Assembly (NCBI GenBank): GCA_036940085.1
Contig: JALLBK010000137.1
Location: 1 to 31,285, forward strand
DNA from: Discostella pseudostelligera
Lineage: Eukaryota > Bacillariophyta > Thalassiosirophyceae > Thalassiosirales > Thalassiosiraceae
Length of the DNA stretch: 31,285 bases
Direction of reading: 5' to 3'
Made by a program: the position numbers and the translations under genes. Below the pieces are notes generated by a model, which did not search any database, was not told where the DNA came from, and worked only from the letters and a program-made list of their open reading frames with translations. Within the stretch, counting starts at the first letter, position 1, and each line of letters begins with the position of its first letter. Below are positions 1-10,500 of this stretch, piece after piece.

Positions 1-29
1 ATTGTCATCGACTCCTACTCTATCCAACA

Positions 30-1058
30 ATGCTTAGACAGATCACCTTCTTCCTCGCCCTTGCGGCTTCATCATTTGCCATCGAACTCACTCCCGAGAA
101 TTATGCGGCAGAGACAGACGGAAAGACGGTGTTCCTCAAATTTTTCGCCCCTTGGTAAGCGACGCAATTCGCACCGGCATTGTCAATGGTCGTGGTTGTG
201 GGTGCTGAACTATATTGGTTGCTAATGCTCTGACAAAGATAATCCTAACTTGACCGAAACACTACCATGCGTTACTGGAGTTTTCCCATCTGCATTTATC
301 TCAATGGCGTCTTGCCATTATTAGTTTGGGGTTGCGGCCTACGCGGCGGCAGCAGCATCAGACAGTGGGTACACTAATGCTATTATCATTCAAATCTTTC
401 TTATTGCAGGTGTGGCCATTGCAAAGCCCTCAAACCCGACTGGGACAAACTCATGGCTGATTTCGAGGGCTCGGCCACCCAACTCGTTGCCGATGTCGAT
501 TGCACCACGGAGGGACAGCCACTTTGTGACGAGAATGGTGTCCAGGGCTTTCCAACCTTGAAGTGGGGTGATGCATCCGATCTTCAAGATTACCAAGGCG
601 GACGTTCATATGAAGAATTGAAGAAGTTTGCCGATGAAAATTTGAAGTGAGTAGAAATGATTGCGTGTCCCGAGTATGGATTATTTGTCATTGCAGATCG
701 TTGACCTGTGTGCTCATATCTCATTTGAATATCATTTGACATTTCTCTTCCACCTTTTGATAGGCCAATTTGCTCATTGAAGAGCATTGATTTGTGCGAT
801 GACGAGAAAAAGGCACAGATTAAGAAATATCAGGATATGACTGTCGAAGAGTTGAAGTCCGAGGTGACGGTACAGGAGGGATTGATTGAAGCTGCGGAGA
901 AGAATTTCCAGGATGAGGTTCAAAAGCTTCAGGCGGCATATGAGCAGTTGAACGTTGATAAGAATGATGCTATTGCTAACGTGAAGGCGAGCGGACTCGG
1001 TTTGATGAAGAGTGTGATTAGGAGTAAGGAAGCACCGGAGGCGAAGGATGAGTTGTAG
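30..1058 (+). CDS. Short ER-resident protein disulfide isomerase (single thioredoxin domain, KDEL tail)
   Basis: Spliced CDS join(30..154, 410..646, 764..1058) gives 218 residues. Residues 1-17 are a signal peptide (hydrophobic FFLALAASSFA). One thioredoxin fold follows, with the redox site WCGHC (Cys43, Cys46) and the cis-Pro segment GFPTLKW. The C-terminal third is a charged helical segment, and the protein ends exactly in KDEL, the ER retrieval signal. It should therefore form or isomerise disulfides in the ER lumen. Multi-domain PDIs have two catalytic domains; this one has one, like the small PDIs of algae and protists. Intron 1 (155-409, gtaagc...gcag) splits the Trp codon just before CGHC, and intron 2 (647-763, gtgagt...atag) splits a Lys codon; both junctions keep frame. 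The start is the first ATG, and only 29 bases of upstream sequence are in the window, so the promoter is not visible. An AATAAA-like signal near 1249 may serve its 3' end. Confidence 0.93.
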
Positions 1059-1737
1059 ACGATATCTTGTCACGGAGTGTGATGATCTTTCAACATTGTA
1101 TGGTACCTTTTGGTCAGACTATGCTATTATCTGCATGACATAAGTTCTCGTTCTTGATGACCTGTGCTGAAATGCGTATCGGTGCCAATCGGTGCTTCAC
1201 ATCATGGTACTGGTTTCTTTTATCAATTGTTGCAACCCGAGTGATATGAATAAAAGGATGAGGGAATGACAGTAACAGATAAATAGTAATCAACACAGCA
1301 GCAACTTCTACTTAGAATTGTGTCTCGACAAAGCAGAGGTAGTCAGCTGAAGTGGTATTGGGTATTGGACCATCATGGTTGCCTCCTCCCGAGCTTTCCA
1401 TAAAGTGAAAGTGCCGAGAGAGCGGCCGACGGACGGACATTCGTCTGTCTGGTGGCTGGCCGGCCGGCGGTGACGACAGGACGACGTACGACGTGGCAAA
1501 AAGCCAGACGTCTGCAGAAAAAGAAGCAGAACCAAGAACACCATGACCATGGCACAAGGCGGCAATGGTAGGCATTGTAAGCAGACGACAAATCAACGCC
1601 AACACCCTTCGATACGGTATGGTTGCTGAATAGAATGGAAATAGCAACCTGAATCTGGGCTTTCCCCATAATATTCAAAGCCGGAGGATCAACAGCACAT
1701 CTTAATTGATTCCTTTTTTTCGATATTCGACGTCAGC
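1059..1737. other. Intergenic region: 3' UTR of the PDI gene and promoter of the PAP-fusion gene
   Basis: This stretch of 679 bases has no convincing gene. The left part is probably PDI 3' UTR (gaataaaagg near 1249). The right part is probably the promoter and 5' UTR of the gene starting at 1738. Three overlapping minus-strand open frames between 1308 and 1678 look like chance: they are low in complexity, resemble no family, and have no sensible start. The only structured element is a GC-rich patch at about 1421-1500 with the complement of TGTCCGTCCGTCG (1427-1439) followed by TTCGTCTGTCTGGTG (1440-1454). Confidence 0.6.
1427..1454. promoter_or_regulatory. Candidate promoter motif cluster (GTCCGTCG / CGTCTGTCTGG)
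   Basis: The minus strand of 1427-1439 reads TGTCCGTCCGTCG, and the plus strand of 1440-1454 reads TTCGTCTGTCTGGTG. Related words occur upstream of the genes at 6660, 18646 and 23167, and the second word recurs exactly, inverted, at 26759-26773. The cluster lies about 285-310 bases before the ATG at 1738. Function is inferred only from recurrence in upstream regions. Confidence 0.4.
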
Positions 1738-4700
1738 ATGAATTCTCTACGCTTCTTACTCACCAGTGGCATCTTGATCGTCGCTACCACGGCGCCGCTA
1801 CAAGTCGTATCGTTTTCCCCACCTCATCATCTTCTTGTAGTCAGCCGTCCACTTCCTCCTCAATCAGGTTCAACTGTATCGTCAAACTCAAGAAGAACAA
1901 CATCAGCAGAAAGAGAACTGCGGCAAGCATCGTTGTTCTCAACCTTCACCAGTTCCACCTTGGCAGCCGAAGGTGTTGACAGTCTAGCCAACATTCACTC
2001 TCTCGATTCCATCACTACGAATCCGCATTTATTTCCCATCACAAGTGATTACCTCCACGCCCTATCGCGGTTGCAATATGGTGACAGCGGTATCAGCAGC
2101 AGAGGACCATCGGCAGAAGAATTTTTGAATCAGTTATCCAGAGAATTATTACTGCTCTCCCATACCAATGTTGTGCCGATTGTTGAACAGTCTTCTTCGG
2201 AGGCCTTCACTGCACAGAGTATAAATAGATACCAACCATCATATCATGCAATGGAAGTTACAACACCAGCTTTCACTTCTACATTTGGCGTGGGCGTTGC
2301 AGCACAAACGTACGAGCCTGCATTTTATTCACAGTATAATAATCCTATGATGTCGGCTTCGAACGATGGAGGTGGTAACAGTTATGGCGTTGATGATTCG
2401 GCATGGTATGAGCAATCCACAGCCACCAATGCGCCGATAGATAATATTGATGTCGCAGAAAGCTATGCATCATGGCAAAAGTCTCAGGGAGGATCGAATC
2501 CATTGCGAGACTTGGCATTATCGATTCCAACCGACGATACTTTGCGACTACAGTCGCAGCAGCAGCTGGATTATAGTCACGCAGCGACGATGCATGAAAT
2601 GAACAATATGCCAGAGCCAGATTATTTTGCGACGAACATGCTCGATTATTCGACAGCGAGTGATGAGCAGTACGGTGGTACACTTGCAGATGATTTTGGC
2701 GGTGGTCAGTATGCTTGGGATTCGATCGGAGATCATGGAAATTATTACCATGATAATATTTCTCCCGTGACATTCGCTGAGGGATCATTCGATGGAACTG
2801 TAGCGGTTTCAGATCAAGCGTCGCTTCTTCCCGAAGTCAATTACGATCTCTCGAACTCGTTGACCACAGACCTTTCCAATCTCAATTACGAAGATTTATC
2901 CAGTCCACCGCCAACTTTGCATCACAATGGAGGATTGTTGAGTGATGTGATCAAGAGTACATTGGATCAACTGGGTTTGCCAACCTATCATGTGGAGCTG
3001 CCGGTAATAACTAATCCTTTGTCGCAAATGTCGCCATCCATGCAGAACGCAGTGTTATCGATCAAGGAGGCTTCAGGCGCATCCAGGGAGAAATTCGACG
3101 GTTACTTTAACACCATCTCGCATTCGCTTGATGGTCTCACCATCAATGCTGCTGATACATCCAAGTCGTTCGAGATTTTATCAGGACAGATAAGTAAGGT
3201 CGCCGATGCGGGTGCGTCGGGATTGAACGCTATTGGAAATGCGTTGCAGGTTAAGGCATCGAACCTACCAGAGTTTCACCCACCCAACTTGGACTTCAAG
3301 ACTCCAATGTTGCCAAATGTTGACGTACAACTACCAATCGAGCCCAACGTGAACGTCATCGAGAGTGCATCAGCCGTCATGCACCGCATCGGTGATACTT
3401 CTCTCTCCGACTTTGGCCATGTCATCCTTTCCACTATAGAGTTAACGGGTGGAATCATCTTCAATTTTTTGGATCTATTCCTCAACACCATCGCAGGAAC
3501 GAATTTTGCATCTGTTATTGCCGATGTACAATCAGCCATATCATCGCTGATCGACAACGCCAGTCATTTTGTTGTTTCAACCGTCAGCAGCATTGGGAAC
3601 ATGTCAGTGATAGAGATCATTCAGAATTTACTCACGCTCGTCATTGCCATCACTGACATTCTACTCAAATTAATGAATGCGATTGTTTACTTAATAAGCG
3701 GTAATGATGGGGCCACATGGGCACTCGTTGCAACAAGTTCAGTCAAGGAGGCTAGCTCTCAATTGTTGGCACAGGCATCATCGACATACAATGATTTCAC
3801 ACACGCAAGTTTGGCTGAATTGGCACTTTCCATTGGTGACTATGGTCAGGTTGTAGAGAATGAATTCGTCACACTGATGGGATCGTTAGGGAGTGTTATT
3901 GACACGAATTCGTTTCATGGCATGTCCGTTCCAGAAGATGTGTTTGACAGTGTAGCCACTGTATTGCAGACTGGATTGTCACTGTAACGGGGCTTCTTCT
4001 GCAAAGTCACATGAAGTGATTGGATAAGGCTATTGTTCTTGAATAAAATAGTGTACTTCTTTGCCAATTCTTCGATATCCAGCCCACCAACCAGTGGTAT
4101 TGGTTGCGGTCGGCACCGTCAGGATCATCATGTACGACGCGCAGGTACGAATTCGCTTACACGTGGCCTATGTTTTGGCGGGAGACCAGAGAATCAATTC
4201 ACCCCAAAAAAATTCAAACCACAATCCAATTCATCACTATTCATTCTATCACCGTCGGATGGAATACAATCAACCCCGACGATTATGATTTGTTGCCACC
4301 CGATGACATTAATGTTGGAAGCGATGGCAAAAATCGTAATGAGGATAACTCTCCGGTAGAGGAGACAGCGAGGCCTGAGCTCAAGCGACGGCTGTACCAA
4401 CTTGCTGCGTCGTATGATCGAGGATTTAGTGCCACGCCAAAGGCTCGTAGGGAAGCTGATGAAATCATAGCAAATTTGGGCACATTAAATCCTACCCAAG
4501 ATGCTGCCAGGGATATAGATGGAGATGCTACAGGCACACACGTTCCGCTTGAGGCTATTTGGCGAATGATTTGGACATCGGCATTCGATGTTGTGTCTTT
4601 AGGTGCATCTCCTTTCGCTGCACCGAGCGCAATATATCAAGACATCACCAATCCACCCATCGCCACAAATATCATCGACTTCATTCCACGTGCACAAACT

Positions 4701-5084
4701 CTCATAAACTTTTCGCCACTCTCCTCGTTATTGCGTGCGGAGGTTACCACCCGTGCGTCGTCAAGGCGTGGCTTCCCGAATAGGGTAGGTTTAGTATTTG
4801 AAGGAGTGAAACTCCAACCTATTGAGCTGCTAGGTCAAAAAGTTTCAGACTTACCTCCATTGACGGTAGATTTTACATGGCCGCGGAGTGTGGTGGAGCA
4901 GTTGGCAAGCTTTGTTCCTGGACTTGACAGTTACTTGGGATTGAGTGAGAACGGGGCAGATAAGAATGCAGATGCCCCAGGGTACTTCGATGTTGAATAC
5001 TTGGATGACGAGTTGTTAATCATTCGCCAACAAGCTCCTGGAGGGTTGTTTGCGCTGGTGAAGGTGGATAATTGCGACCCTTAG
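1738..5084 (+). CDS. Plastid-targeted PAP/fibrillin-domain protein with long hydrophobic N-terminal region (two-exon model)
   Basis: Model join(1738..3983, 4145..5084), 1,061 residues. Exon 1 opens with a signal peptide (LRFLLTSGILIVATTAPLQVVSF), followed by a Ser/Thr/Arg-rich stretch like a diatom plastid transit peptide. Residues of about 100-370 are Ser/Asn/Tyr/Asp-rich and probably disordered. About 565-665 holds several hydrophobic segments that could be membrane helices. Exon 1 reads into TAA only because the donor GTAACG follows; joining to the GCGCAG acceptor at 4144 restores frame (CT|G Leu). Exon 2 carries a PAP/fibrillin domain (about 825-1057): RPELKRRLYQLAASYDRGFS, then NLGTLNP, IWRMIWTSAFDVVSLG, and near the end DVEYLDDELLIIRQQAPGG. 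Fibrillins bind lipids or plastoglobules in plastids. The alternative is two genes, but the exon-2 frame has no ATG before its 23rd codon and no targeting peptide of its own. An AATAAA near 4042 is the main argument for two genes. A second in-phase acceptor exists at 4189. Confidence 0.72.
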
Positions 5085-5159
5085 TTTTATATTGTTAGAC
5101 TGTACGAAATCGCTCCAATGCACAAAGTTGCTCTCCCGTATTCTGGTGTGAAAATAAGC

Positions 5160-6343
5160 TTATTGCTCCGTTAAAACTAGCTCCATGCTCCTAACCTCTG
5201 CTTGTCCATAAACGGGAGATATAAAACTGTCATTACTGTCGTCGAAACTGAGCACCGCTTTAGTCATCGCAAGGAAAAAATGGGAGTGTCCGACAACTAC
5301 TATTTCCTTCTCTGGTCGTTTCATCAAAAAGTTGACAAAGAAATCGAAACCACGATGGGACATGCCTTCAATTGTCTCTCGTCGGGGCATGCCGTCCTCA
5401 TTGGAATTATTAGCCACATAAGTATGCCACATTTCATCATTTTCACTATGATGAGATAAATGGGTGTAATCTACCATGGGAAAGAGCTCCTTTGTCACAC
5501 TGAATGGTCCACGTTTATTGCAAAGTAGGGTACCCAATTCTTCCCTTATCCCATCGTGAACAATCCATTTGACATCTCCACGTGATGCATTGGAATTGCA
5601 GGGTAAAAAGTCTTCAAATGTATAGTGTGCCGTTTGCAAGCATCGCACTAATGGACTCGAAATAATCAATTCCACATTATCCAATACTACTCCACCCTCC
5701 CTCCTTGCAATGGCGGCTCGTTGTTCGATGCATTGAGCGATTCCCTTATCGGTAAGTGGTGCATCTAAGACATTTGGCAACAATAGTGGATTGTTCTTTG
5801 GATTCATGTCGAATAAGTCTGGTCGGCTGCCAGTTTGTTGAACCCACTGGTCGTAGATTTCGTTATGAACACCTAACAGAGAAAGATTCAACACGAATAG
5901 ACAGCATCAGCATGTTCATTACCATGACAAAGGACACACCATGTGAGCTTACCCTGACCATGCCGCTGAAAGTGAATGATCTTGGACACTCCCGATGAAA
6001 TCGGCTCTGTTCCTCCAGCGTTTGTGTTGTCATTGGGAGTAGGTATAGCACTGGCATGAATACGCATGGGACGAGATTGTTTCAACCAATCATAGTCTCC
6101 TTCTACCATATCACTCGATTCCCTCGTACATCTAGCGGATGCGGATTGATTTCGGAGAATAAGTAGAGATGGGGAGGTGATGGATAGTGATGATTGGCGT
6201 CGAATACACTTGCTTGTGCTCATAGAAAAAGCTGATATATTGATGAATGGCGAGGACGACGACAATGCCAATGCCAAGACGCCTTTGCCTTTGCGGCGAA
6301 CTAATGCTGCCGTCATGAAATGAATATAGCTCAAACTTCTCAC
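5160..6343 (-). CDS. Phosphoglycerate mutase-like histidine phosphatase, probably organelle-targeted
   Basis: CDS complement(join(5160..5872, 5953..6343)), 367 residues, one 80-nt intron (gtaagc...gttag) placed directly after the catalytic RHGQG. Histidine phosphatase (branch 1) landmarks are all present: phospho-acceptor RHG (His128), SSPLVRCLQTA with the second Arg, an acid in GIREELG, and the closing His in VVVGHSHFF. The layout matches the plant phosphoglycerate mutase-like group (HGQGVHNE..., RPEKEIVVVGHSH) rather than glycolytic dPGM, so the substrate is open. The first 120 residues are extra to the enzyme. They contain VLALALSSSSPF followed by NISAFSMS, which resembles a signal peptide with an ASAFAP-like cleavage motif, so a plastid location is possible; a mitochondrial one is not excluded. 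An alternative ATG is codon 10. The stop lies 75 bases from the stop of the convergent PAP gene. Confidence 0.88.
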
Positions 6344-6659
6344 CCGTTAAGTAAATTTTGGGATGATATTGATGCTGTTATTGAATGGTAGGCTGTCTAT
6401 CCGGACGATGATACAGAGATGTGAGATGTAACCCCCTTTGTCCATAGCATGCCATTGGTCATGGTCCACTCCACGTCCACACCTTCTTCCACCACCACGT
6501 TCCAACGCGCACGTTGACAGACCGAACACTCCGTCTGTCCGTCGCCCAGTTCTGCTATTTTAGGCACGAAGGAATCGCCGATCTCCGATCTCGGCAGCAA
6601 CGACAGACGGTGGAGAGGTACGATAGGAGCTGAGAGCTGAGCCAAATCCAATACACCAT
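6344..6659. other. Divergent intergenic region between the histidine phosphatase and the 6660 gene
   Basis: These 316 bases separate two start codons on opposite strands and presumably hold both promoters. The visible element is GTCTGTCCGTCG at 6533-6544. Minus-strand open frames here (6347-6529, 6397-6822, 6560-6796) have no recognisable domain and overlap the plus-strand gene, so I do not call them. Confidence 0.55.
6533..6544 (+). promoter_or_regulatory. GTCTGTCCGTCG candidate promoter element
   Basis: A perfect match to the word also found at 18502-18513, about 115 bases before the ATG at 6660. Part of the recurrent upstream motif set of this window. No known transcription factor is assigned. 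Confidence 0.4.
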
Positions 6660-7527
6660 ATGAGGATGGCATTAGTAGGACTAATGGATGACGGCAAAAT
6701 CGACAACGACCTGGCACGGTTGACCGCCCAAGGACTATCAATAGGGCCGTCAATCGTTTCCAAACTCGAAGAATCATTCGTACTGCTCTCGAGCAAGTTG
6801 CTTCATCCCGGGTTGTACACAAAATGCTCGCGTAGGGAAGATTATTCCATGGGCTGCAAAGCTACTGCTAATTCATCTTCCTCTTCTGCTGCAGCAGCAG
6901 CAACTCATTCTGCTCAGTCATCGACAGATAGAGCTGAAGTAGGAGAAAGAGGGGTTCCTGGCTTCCCGGATTTTCCAGATACTTGGGTCGGTGCACCATC
7001 AAGCGCTCGTCGGCAAATCAGCGGCATTTGCGGTGCCTTCAAACATTTTACAATATCGAATTCAAAGTCTACTCCACCACCAACCTCCCGGCGGTCTCAA
7101 GCATCCCAGCGACTACACAGAAATGCGGTCAATATTTATGGAATCAAATCTGCATTGACAACAATTTCAAACAGCAGTAAGGCAATCAAAAAAGCCAAAC
7201 GAAAAGAACGGAAAATTCGGCGGATAGAAAAGATTGCACAACTTCGAGAACGACAAAGACGAAAGAGAGATATGAGGGAAATATGTCGTGGTATGGGGTT
7301 GATAAAGTGCGATTAATATCTATGCAGTAATAGCAGCGTTGTCGATTCAATACAGTCGTCGAAAAGATCGGGTGTTTGATGAGGAGCGATATGCAACAGC
7401 CACAGCCATAGGGTTATTGACATTGCTCTTCTCGCAGGTTCTGCTGCCTTCATCAATTGAGGAGTGGAAGAACTGCAATTGCCTTCGAGTCGAAGACGAA
7501 GCTACAAATATTATACCCGATTATTAA
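6660..7527 (+). CDS. Hypothetical basic protein, possibly with a C-terminal membrane segment
   Basis: I do not recognise this protein. The first exon is open for 218 codons from ATG 6660. It has a Ser/Ala-rich linker (about residues 72-90) and a strongly basic helical segment near 173-205 (KAKRKERKIRRIEKIAQLRE). The frame would end at a TAA at 7314, but a GT-AG pair (7291-7327, gtatgg...atgcag, only 37 nt) joins it in phase to a further open frame ending at 7527, giving 276 residues. An alternative stronger donor at 7177 (gtaagg) also joins in phase, making a 151-nt intron, removing the basic helix and giving 238 residues. The second exon encodes AIGLLTLLFSQVLLP, which may be a membrane helix or an amphipathic segment. 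Its stop is only 18 bases from the stop of the convergent giant gene. Coding status rests on length and the phase-compatible second exon. Confidence 0.5.
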
Positions 7528-7545
7528 TCAATTATTATGAAACAT

Positions 7546-10500
7546 TTATTTATCCTCCAGATGCGATTTCAATAAAAGAACCTTCCTGCGTGTCATCGTC
7601 AGTTCTTGGGCCATATTCTTGACAATAACTACCTGCTTCGACATGCGAGTTTGTGAAACCCAAGTTTGAAAGGCTCGTTGTATGACTGATCGACGATACC
7701 GATGATGGAAGATGTAAATCAAGATAGCGCTGATTTCTTTCATTTTCACTTCCTGTGAATCATCTGGTAATGCAGCCGCCTTCATTATCTGATTTTCTCC
7801 CTCGAGTTCGGCGATTCGACTTTCGTAGTATTCTTCCCACTCCTTCCATTTTGTATGATCATCCCGAATCGACTGGATCTTTTGACTGAGAGATTCCATT
7901 TGTTCTTGAGCTCTCAGTAAGTCAGTGTACAATTCGTCATCACACTCGAGTTTCTCTTCTCCGCTGGATTTCAATGGAGACAATCTGGGAGAAGCCACGG
8001 CCTTCGCTATGGCGTTTTTCATGCTCTTCAAATCATCTAGCACGTCGAAATGCTGGGTCACCAAATCGACTGCCGCTGGATTACATCCTCCTTTAGATTT
8101 TGGTGTTGTTGCGTCTGAAATACATGCCTGGGTCCGCCAAAAGGTTTCATGTTGCCCCTGATCTGCCTTTGATGCATAATCAATAAATTGAGCAATGGCG
8201 TGAATGCTTTCAGACCAAGATGAAAGAGATATCGCATCGGTAGGGAATCCTTTCAGTTTACAACCATGCTCAAGGGCGACGCAGGCCAGCTCTCTTGCTG
8301 CAGACGTAACACTCTTGGTTAAAGTCTCCGCTGCCGTCTTCTCCTTTCGGAGACTATTGCACAATTTATGGAGTTCCGAAAATTTGTAGCATGCATCGTC
8401 CTTATCTTTCTTGAGCATTTCGACGTCGATTTCTAATTGCTCCTTGGCTTCTTCCAGTGAGGCGATGAGGTTGAGTTTCTCTTGCAAATCAATCTGGACA
8501 TCAGCTATTTCACCAAACAGCTTTTTGCATTCGGACTCAAGGCCGTCGACAATCGCTTCTTGCATTGAGCTTCGCTGTCTGAAATCTTCCTCCATTCGCA
8601 AGCACTGCTCCTCAAGCTTGACAAAATCGGTAAAGAGAGACTCGTGTCGCTTTGCACTGGCCGCAAACAATTCGGACAAATTCTCGGAAGATAATTTACG
8701 TTGCTCAGAATCATGTTCGGGCCTCTCTAATGATGATAGTCTCCAGCCGTCTGCCTGGGCTTCAAGATAATCAACTTTGTATTGTAGTTCCATGATCGCT
8801 CCCTCCTTCAATTCGATTTCTTTATTCTGTGTAGGGAATAAGCAATAAAGTCAAACAAGCCGCACTGTTAGATTGTACCTAGTATACTCACTTTCATTAA
8901 AACTCTCCAACGTACCTTCTCAATTATTATTGCCTTCAAATCGATGGCATGTTCATGGCATGCTTCGATCTCGGCAACGATTCTTTCATATCTTGACCCC
9001 AATTTTACGTTCTGATCGTTTGCCTGTTGAAGCAGCTTGTCTTTATCCTCGGACTCGTTGAGCAATCTGCGTTCATATTCTTCCGTTAGAGACAATATTT
9101 TACATTGCCATATTTCTGCTGCGCGTTCGACGTCTGCTTGAAGTGCAACATTTTCTTTTTGCGCATTGGATAGATCTCTCGACAACTGTTTAATCGAATC
9201 GTCACGAGACTCCAAAGTCTTCATCAGCTCATTTACCTCGGATATGCGACGATAATCTGCAATAGTGTCGGCTTCTGCGTGCGCAATCGTATCAAGCTTG
9301 ATGGTTCGTTGCGCAGATAACGATGCTACCTCGAGCCGAGCGACTAGACTTCTATTCAAGAGACATTTTTCTTGAAGTAAGGCCTGTAAGGATTCAATCT
9401 TTCTCTCGAAAGTAGACTTGTCGTGATCCAACTTGACTGTGGCTAGTTCAAGTTTCCCTGTTGCAACATAGCACTCCCCTTGCAATCTACCAATTTCACT
9501 TTCGGTGGCAACATTGTGCTGCTGGATAACAATTTCTAATTCTGCATTCTTTGAAGTAAGGACGACGAGCTCTCGCTTGGTTGCACTCATCTCATCTCGA
9601 AGGGCTTCCAATTTCGAAGTGTAGGTAGATGCCAACACTCTCGATTCTTCATCTTTTGTTAACAAATCATTATGAATCTGTACTTGTTGTTGCAGTTTCT
9701 CACTGCGAAGTGCGTCTATCTCACGCCGCAAATCACTTTTCTCTGCGTTAAACTTGATCACGACGCGGTTGATCAATGCTTCGAAAGTAGATTTCACACT
9801 TGCAATATCATTCGGAATATTTACGGATAACTGGGCAAGCTCTTTGCGGATAACGTGGAGTTTAGATTGCGATGCCGATTGAGTTTGATTGTACACTTCT
9901 ACCTTTTTCACAAAAGCATCTCTTTCAGCGATGTGCAGTTCCATTGATGCTTGCATGAAATTGGTCTCTTCTGCAAGATGGACTAGCTCTCGAGCTGATT
10001 CTAACTCTCTAGCTATGCCACTCTGAACTGTTGAATTGAGTTCGCTTTTCAGCTGCTCAATTTCCATAGACTGCTCCCGCACCACTCGTTCGTTCATTTT
10101 ACTGCTCTCGCTGAGTGATGAATTCAGTTCGATTCCCTCCTGTAGCATTAGCCGAAGTTCGTTTCTTTCGTCCTTGCATGCTTGAAGATCTGAAGATAGC
10201 TTTAATGTAAGTTTATGGAGCTCGTGATTTTCGTTGACATGAACATCGATATTCTTCTGACTCGAGTTTAGCAAGTGTTCCTTTTCCGTCACCTGTTCTC
10301 GAAGATCTTGCTCACTTTGCTTTACTGTCGATAACTCTGAGACTAGATTAGCCTCGTTGTCTTGGCACACTTTAAGGTCGACTTGTAAACGTTGAATATG
10401 GTCGTTCATAGTACAATTCGTTGCCTCACTCGAAATCAGCAAGTGTTCCATTTTCTCAACCTGTTTGCGAAGATCTTGCTCACTTTGCTTTACTGCCGAT

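Noticed and set aside
1308..1678. Three overlapping minus-strand open frames of 85-111 codons
   Set aside because: They overlap one another in different frames in a promoter-like region, encode low-complexity Cys/Arg/Ser-rich sequence and match no family I know.
2345..2788. Minus-strand frame of 147 codons inside PAP-fusion exon 1
   Set aside because: A shadow of the Ser/Tyr/Asp-rich plus-strand coding sequence, with no recognisable family.
4033..4359. Separate plus-strand gene starting in the PAP intron
   Set aside because: The apparent starts at 4033 and 4104 are TTG, not ATG, and the 4033 frame ends without any domain. The in-phase splice from exon 1 explains the fibrillin frame better.
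6347..6822. Minus-strand frames of up to 141 codons
   Set aside because: They cover the 6660 gene and its promoter and show no domain or targeting sequence.
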